A DNA stretch of 64,000 nt from Trematomus loennbergii (Eukaryota > Chordata > Actinopteri > Perciformes > Nototheniidae). The stretch lies in NCBI GenBank assembly GCA_012861695.1, contig JAAOOA010000371.1:194501-258500 (forward strand), written 5' to 3'. A program made the translations under genes and the position numbers. A model generated the notes under the pieces. It was not told where the DNA came from, did no database searches, and saw only the letters and a program-made list of their open reading frames with translations. Each line of letters begins with the position of its first letter. The stretch's first letter is position 1. Below, in pieces: positions 57,302 through 64,000 of this stretch.

Positions 57302-58230
57302 TTGTCGTGTTGGGGTAAAGTCAGGGCATCACTAAGTCAGTTGTCTTTATCCTCTGGGGACCATGAGTGTCTGTATATTTGGTGTACTCTTGATTTCATC
57401 AGTCTTCTGCAGCCTGTAGTTTAATATGTTGTGAGGCAGGGGCGGACTGGGACTACAAATCAGCCCGGGACTCTCGACCGGCCCACTTCGGTACCGCCAG
57501 CCCACCTCGGTGCCGCAAGTAAATACCGCGGGGAAATTGTCGACGGGGGGGGGGGGGGGGTGCTAGTGACTTATCCGAGCGGCCCACGGATAATGCTAGT
57601 TAGCCTTGAAAATACTCTTAAATACTTTATTCATTTCCTACCTCCCAGCACTAATTCGAAGTAGTTCATACATTCATACTGTAACTACTTCCCCAAATGA
57701 AAAGTGGATTCATGATTGTTTTTGTATATATTTATGTCCCTTAAAACTGTGTCTGCTGCTGTCGCCTCTGGAAGATAAATGGATTATGAGAAACATTAAA
57801 AAGATGGATTTTAATAAATGTCCTGTAGTTATTTAAGGACACGGCGGATATATTAGTGTTGTATTTCTATCAGCTGGCGTGACGGTTGGCAGAGGACACT
57901 GGCTGAAACTAATGTAGCACGCTCAGCTGAATCCTCCTCGGAAAAACTAATGTCATTTTCTGAGATGAAATATATCTGTTGGCAGCAAACAGTTTACCAT
58001 AGCGGGGAAAATGTGTTGAGCTTTTGAGACGACACAGCGAAACATTTCAGAATATCCCCTGGCAGGTATTAAATGAAATTGATATCATACAAAGGAATAT
58101 CAAAAAGAGGATCACACTTAATCAAATGTTTAAAAACTATAAAAACTAAACTTCTGTAGACATCACAACTCATGCACGTGTGAGTTCAGTCACAAAAACT
58201 CATATTAATAACTAAAAAGTACTCAACAGC
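57302..58230. other. Intron 4 sequence with a one-ended hAT-like fragment
   Basis: CAGGGGCGGACTGGGAC at about 57437 is a typical hAT terminus; GC-rich sequence follows to about 57600, including a 16-base G run (57545-57560), but no matching right end was found. The rest is featureless. Confidence 0.45.
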
Positions 58231-59040
58231 TTAACCCTTAGATGCGCGAGTGACTGGACCCCTCTTCCATAAGTGGGTCAAAAAGGACCCGTATTAGAAT
58301 AATATGTGTTTTTATGACATTTTTGTCATTTTGGTTAAGAGAAATCACTTGTATAATATTTAGTTTTTAATTTTTCACAATTTATAATTTTATAATTTTT
58401 TTTTACATTTAAAAAAACAAAACGTTTTGAGCATATTGTCCCAAAGATCTCCGTTATACTGAGACCCTCACAGTATTCCAATCCCTTTTCAAAACTCATC
58501 TCTTCTCCTCTTGTCTACTCATAGCCCCCCCCCCCCCCCATCAATCCATGCCGGTTGATCAAGTTTATAGTCCTATACCCCCCACCCTAACCTTCCCTTA
58601 TATTGTAAAGCGATTTTGAGTCCTTGAAAAGCCCTATACAAATATAATGTATTATTATTATTATTATATTATTATACTGACAGGTATCAGATCTTGCTGT
58701 GTACAATAATCTTCCTGAGAGGTGTCACAGATGTAGTCTGTGTGGTCTACAGTGAATGTATTCCTGACAGCAACAGGTGATACGAATAAAAGGTTCCCAT
58801 AGGATCCCATAGAAAATGCATGCGGGTCATTTTTGACCCACTTATTGAAGCTTGGGGTACTAATACAAAAACTCCAATTTCTTAAAATGTAAATTTCAAA
58901 ATGTGAATGGCATGATATCCAAAACATGTTTTTTGAGGAATAGCTGGAATATGAAATGATAAAAAAATGTAATTACAAAGATACTTCAAGAAAACCACCT
59001 CACGGGTCCAAAAAGACCCACTTATGCATCTAAGGGTTAA
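58231..59040. mobile_element. piggyBac-like TTAA element, CCCTTAGATGC ends
   Basis: TTAA at 58231-58234 and 59037-59040 flank ends CCCTTAGATGCGCGAG and, reversed, CCCTTAGATGCATAAG. Motifs of the AAGTGGGTCAAAAAGGACCC type occur near both ends and once inside (GGGTCATTTTTGACCCAC near 58825). A separate LINE tail is nested at about 58440-58675. TTAA targets fit piggyBac; no transposase is present. Confidence 0.82.
58440..58675 (+). mobile_element. LINE 3' end nested in the TTAA element
   Basis: It resembles a CR1/L2-type 3' end: CTCATCTCTTCTCCTCTTG, then TTGTAAAGCGATTTTGAGTC and a (TTA)n-type tail (58650-58675). A 14-base C run lies near 58527. It is 5' truncated with no readable ORF2. Confidence 0.7.
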
Positions 59041-60991
59041 AAGACGGTGTAAAGTTAGTGATACGTATTTTAATATATACATTTTGCAGTTTTTGTGCCA
59101 ATAGTTTTTAGTTTTCTGGTCAGTAAACACATGATAAAAGATGAAGCTTTTATTCTGAAGGATAAGGGCTAGACGTCTTAGAGTTGTTGCTGCAATTCAT
59201 ATTATTCAAGATTATATATATATATATATATATATATTATTATATAAATCATACAATAAATATTTATCAGGAAAATGCAAAGGTTTTGCCAATGATCACA
59301 AAATCCTAGTTCCTCTCCAATCGGAAATATTTTGCTTCTGTACTGTCCCTCAATGTGAGTCACGAACAAGCCTGTATTTGTTTATAAGGACACATTATAA
59401 ATCCTGGAAATAGTTTTAATATATAATTTGTGCAGTTTTGGTCCCAAATGTGTTATTGTTTGTGTCTGTAAACACATGCTAAAATACAGCTTTTATTCTG
59501 AAGGAACAGGGCTAGCAGTCTCACAGTTGTTCCTTTCATATTATATAAGATTATTATATATATTATAAAATTATTAAAAAATCTGGGGGGACAGAGCCTT
59601 CTCCATCGCTGCCCCCACCCTCTGGAACTCCCTTCCACAACACATCAGAGACTGCACGACCCCCTTATTCTATTATATCTCGTTTGATCACCACTGTAAA
59701 GCGTCTTTGAGCACCTGAAAAAGCGCTTGGAAATTAAATGTATTATTATTATTAAAATTGAAATATTTAGTGTTTCTCTGGATAATGCAGACGTTCTGAC
59801 CGAGAACACAAAACCATATTTCCTCTTCAATTAAAAACTTTGCTTCTTGGGTTTGTTAGAAAAGTATCACAGTAGTATAACTCAGTATCTGCTGGATGTA
59901 TAAACAGGCAGCTGTCTGTCAATATGAGTCATGAACAAGCCCCCAATCTGTTTTGGGGATAATTATTATCAGATACAACATCATATTCTAGTAAGAAATG
60001 TCGACTTTTAGTCCACAGAGTTGTGGAGTGGACTTAAAGTGTTCAGCTTCACTGAGGGATGACTCAGAGCTGCTTTTTAATCAGCAGGAAGTTCACTGAT
60101 CAATCCAATAAGAGCGTTGCTGCAAGCAGGGCGGTCCAATCCTGCCATTATCGAGTCAAAGATTTGCCAAGGCCTTTAAAAAACGTTCCGTCGGAGAGAT
60201 TAGATGTAAGGCTGACGAGGAAATAGATGCTGACTCAGCTGCTGCTCTTAAACACTTCAGTATTTACAGTCCAGTATTTTACAGCATACACACACAACAC
60301 ACACTGATCACCTCTCCTCAGCCTGAATTAATTCTCAGTCGTACTCAGCAGCCACAAACAGGAAGAATTGCTGTCCAAATTGTGTTTGTTTTGTAGTGTA
60401 GCGGGGACATTTTTAATCCAGTTGACACCTGATTATCTGTTGTGAGCTTAATTACTCTAAAGATGACAGTTTGTTCTTCCAACTGAGAGACAATATACAA
60501 ATAACCCAAATTAAAACACACACATTGTAACCCGGTGCATGGAAAGACGTTGAAGCCACTATTTGTCTTCAAACCAAAAAGAAACACAAGAACAAACTAT
60601 CTCAAAATCAAACTGTCGCTAGACACCAGGTAACAAATCGTATAAGTGCGAGAGTACATTGTCCAGACAAGATTTCTGTTTGCTGAGTTTATTTTCTTAG
60701 CTTTTACACCATCAAACAATACAAAGAACAATAGGTTCTACCACTTCTCCTGACCTGAAAGAAACTATATGCTTTACGGGGCCAATAACTCCTCCACCTG
60801 TGTAGCAATAAACCCCAAATCCCATGGTGCCTGAAACTGCCTTCAAAACAAAAGCAACTACTATTTCCTCCAATAATGACAATACAAATCAAATGACTCT
60901 AAACAAGACGTCAATACAATTGTTAAGTTGTTTTTGGTTAAGGTTTGGATGTTTTGCCCTGACTCCCTCTGTCTCCCTTTCTGTCTTCCAG
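59041..60991. other. End of intron 4, no gene seen
   Basis: It contains an (AT)n run (59213-59238), one LINE 3' end (59585-59757) and otherwise ordinary sequence. It ends in CTGTCTTCCAG, the acceptor of exon 5. Confidence 0.5.
59585..59757 (+). mobile_element. LINE 3' end, second copy
   Basis: GGGGACAGAGCCTTCTCC translates as GDRAFSIAAPTLWNSLPQHI, the conserved end of L2/Rex-type ORF2. A tail (CTGTAAAGCGTCTTTGAGCA) and (ATT)n follow. Only the last 50 or so codons remain. Confidence 0.8.
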
Positions 60992-61194
60992 CCTCTGATG
61001 TGGTGAGTTTGGACGGCAGCAGCAGTCTGGTGTTCAGGTTGACCCCCGACCGAGGCAGACGTCCAGAGAGGTCGTCTCTCTGAAGTTTAAAACCCTGAGG
61101 AATTCTGGGACGCTGCTGCATGCAGAGGGAGAGAGAGGGAGAGGACTCAGTCTGGAGTTAGAGAGAGGAAGGCTGCAGCTGCTGCTCAGACAAG
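60992..61194 (+). CDS. cntnap: CNTNAP-family exon 5, start of laminin G1, with a one-base lesion
   Basis: A 203-base exon that follows exon 4 in phase 1 and reads SDVVSLDGSSSLVFRLTP. This is the linker and first strands of laminin G domain 1. The frame then breaks in the five-C run at 61041-61045: the continuation (SREVVSLKFKTLRNSG, then LLHAEGERG and LSLELERGRLQLLL) is in the next frame, and the current frame hits TGA at 61080-61083. A six-C run would give 204 bases and keep the phase to the GTACCT donor at 61195. The SLKFKT, HAEGERG and LELERGRL motifs are standard LamG features of the family. The lesion in a homopolymer points to a base-calling error, but true inactivation cannot be excluded. 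Confidence 0.9.
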
Positions 61195-61669
61195 GTACCT
61201 CACACAATATATGATGTCTACAGGGCAAGACTGATAGGTACTGACATCTTTTCAAACCTATTGATACGGTGAACCGGAGTAAAACACAAGACTACTAACA
61301 TTTGCAGAAGAAAAGGGGCTACCATACCATAAAGATCAAAGAAGGAGAAAGCAACAGGTTCCAAAGGATGCTACATTTATAAGAGGATTATAACATTTGC
61401 AATACACGGATTTACAAATGTTCTAACATCATTTCGTTAGTATTGGTCCCGGTTGAAGGTCTAAACACATTGCTAGTATTTTTACACTTGTGTGAGTTAT
61501 GTAGTCACTGTAGAGCTCCTGCATTCATGTCTTTATACAAATAGACATTTATTTAATACATTTTTTTATCCAGTAAGCCATGAGAACTTATCTAAGATGT
61601 TCAAAAAGGCCCATTACGCAATACAGGACAAACACAAACAAAGGTTGATTGTTGCATTCATAAGTAAAC
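61195..61669. other. Start of intron 5, no gene seen
   Basis: No exon or repeat is recognised. The next cntnap exon is not in the window. Confidence 0.6.
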
Positions 61670-61800
61670 TTAAAGTGGACCTATCATGCTATATTATAAT
61701 AATATAGTGTAGGACCATACCTATATAAGGCATATTTATACTTTTTTTTTTCAAAATACCAAACAGATCGTGCATTTTAGCCATGCCTCATTTTGCTCAA

Positions 61801-62929
61801 TAGAGTGGCGAAGTCACGCCCACTTACTTCCGGGTAATGGGACCTTATTTCGGAAAAATTATGCATTGAAGTCAATGGGGAGAGAAAACTTATCTTTCGA
61901 TCCCGTTTGAATTGTGCCATGAATTACACATATGATGTTTGTCAATCTTAAAAAATCATTTCCATGTCAAAAAAGTCACAGTTTGTCGTAAAACTGTTGA
62001 AATATAAGACTATGAAAAATACGTAACTAGAAAGACTACAAATCCCAGAGTCGCGTAAGTGATGTCACAATTGTTTTCCTCCAGCATTCAGATACCTAAG
62101 ATCAGCGCAATATAGATATAATCTATCTATATGGCGCTGGCTAAGATAAGATAACTTTAACAAGATGCCTGTGTGCTTAGTACCAGGTTGTTCATACCAG
62201 CAATGGGTCTTGCTCATTCTTTTGCTTCCCGTCTGATGAAAGGACCAGGAGTGCTCTGGATCAAGCTAGCTAGTAGCTAGCACGTTAGTTAGCATTACAG
62301 CCTTGTCATTTTTATCAGCCTTAACATGAAGTAACATTAAGTAACCCACAATGTTAAACAGTAAGAGTAGTAGTCATATTCGTGAACCCTTTGAAGAGTA
62401 CTGTCACCGGTGTGGTCATTCTATATACACCATTTAAGCCCGGGGGAGAAATGCTAACGCTAACGTTAGCATCGGCGATCTTCTCTACTTCATGCTATCT
62501 GCACAAATGGTTGACATTAAACATTAAAACGACCAGGCAGTTCAGAGAGAATCAAAGGAAGGCAGGCAGGCAGCTTTGCATGACATTCTTCAGGACGTGT
62601 TTCATTGTGGTGATAGTGAGGGTAGTCAATCGTGTTGTTGACAAGACAGTAGTGACGGCCATCTTGGTGACGTGTTGTTGTGACCAGAGATGTAGTTCAT
62701 TGAGCGTTTCACACAAACAAATGTGTTACTTCACAGTTTTACGACACATTTCTTTTTTTTTACTTGCAAAATTATCTTTTAAATTGACAAACATCATATG
62801 TGTAATTCGTAGCACAATTCAAACGGGATCGAAAAATAATCTTTCTCTCTCCATTGACTTCAATGCATAACTTTTCCGAAATAAGGTCCCATGGAGGTCC
62901 ACTGGAAGGGGAGGGACTTCGCCACTCTA
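61801..62929 (+). mobile_element. Nested transposon with about 190-base inverted ends and THAP remnant
   Basis: Ends TAGAGTGGCGAAGTC and GACTTCGCCACTCTA continue as long imperfect inverted repeats (about 61803-61995 and 62735-62927), sharing blocks such as GGGACCTTATTTCGG and AATTACACATATGATGTTTG with their complements. Flanking bases allow a TA or AT duplication. A frame from 62165 begins MPVCLVPGCSYQQ and, one base off, continues SCSFFCFPSDERTRSALDQA. This is the start of a THAP finger (C-x4-C, F-x-FP). The superfamily is not certain. Confidence 0.78.
62165..62270 (+). pseudogene. THAP-domain fragment of a transposase, frameshifted
   Basis: MPVCLVPGC gives the first Cys pair; after a one-base slip near 62201-62204 the FFCFPSDERTRSA segment matches the conserved FP region of THAP fingers. 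The downstream C-x2-H and the transposase body are missing. Confidence 0.6.
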
Positions 62930-63291
62930 TTTGACTTTTTTTAGCTCTGCTCTGCAAGGGCAGATTCAGTGAGAACAGCACCACTACTGGCCTGGCATAT
63001 GTACTACAGCGTCTCCAGCGCTTTCGAACGGCAATGGCCGTGGCTGTCTCCTCCTGATTGGTGGAGTTGGCCCAATAGCCGTAGCGCCACCGTCCTGACG
63101 TCAGGACAGTGTTCAAATCTGGATCAGTTTTTATCAGATCCGTTGCAGCCCCTTTTTTAGAGATTTGAGTATGGAGGAAAATAGAGAGGGTTGTGTTTTC
63201 TGACACTTGGTGAGTTCCCTGGAACACCGGGGACACATATTCATGTATAAAAGACATACAAAAGTGCATTTTCATGATCGGTCCCCTTTAA

Positions 63292-64000
<709 letters not shown>

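Larger units (their letters stand above)
61670..63291 (-). mobile_element. Kolobok-like element, family B copy 4, split by another transposon
   Basis: TTAA at 61670-61673 and 63288-63291 flank ends AGTGGACCTATCATGC and, reversed, AGGGGACCGATCATG. The right part carries the CRE palindrome (63092-63107) and the CCAAT motif. The element is interrupted after GCTCAA at 61800 by a 1.1 kb insertion; removing it restores the GCTCAATTTGAC sequence seen in copies 2 and 3. Confidence 0.9.

Overview
The window is a stretch of teleost fish nuclear DNA. It carries very long (AC)n/(GT)n microsatellites, dense families of fish-type cut-and-paste DNA transposons, L2-type LINE tails and a single vertebrate neural gene spread over huge introns. 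The species cannot be read from the sequence. || Host gene: four exons on the + strand (32697-32807, 46181-46374, 52843-52989, 60992-61194) encode one contactin-associated protein-like (CASPR/CNTNAP, neurexin superfamily) protein. Exons 2-4 make the F5/8 type C (discoidin) domain and exon 5 begins the first laminin G domain. The signal-peptide exon lies left of the window and the rest of the gene lies right of it. All splice sites and phases are coherent, but exons 4 and 5 each lack one base, which breaks the frame as written. The rest of the window is presumed introns 1 to 5. || Other host loci: a cluster of four tRNA-Leu(TAA) genes (three minus, one plus) sits at 41840-44740 and is built as tandem units plus a large palindrome centred near 43.81 kb. 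A degenerate intron-containing tRNA-Arg(TCT) copy lies at 38931-39019. || Mobile DNA: two TTAA-targeting groups dominate. One is a piggyBac family with four copies (3.9-7.0, 8.5-9.1, 13.1-14.3 and 34.3-35.4 kb); the first keeps both ends of a transposase gene but has lost the catalytic core. The other is a set of Kolobok-like elements with ends AGG.../...CCT or AGT.../...CCT (about 7.0, 20.5, 35.9, 53.9, 61.7, 1.2, 42.0, 56.9, 46.9 and 51.7 kb). Eight-base target duplications identify several hAT elements (10.2, 16.0, 22.5, 25.2, 26.4, 39.7, 54.4 kb), some with remnants of BED-finger transposases. A PIF/Harbinger-like MITE (37.9-38.7 kb), a GGTACC-ended MITE (29.0 kb) and L2 LINE 3' ends (49.0, 58.5, 59.6 kb) are also present. 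Several elements are nested in one another. || No novel multi-gene system is visible. The most unusual structures are the tRNA-Leu palindrome, a locally copied 190-base block inserted next to one end of a hAT-like element, a piggyBac and a Kolobok-like element sharing one TTAA, a 13-base minisatellite in two mirror-image variants, and the paired one-base lesions in the cntnap exons.
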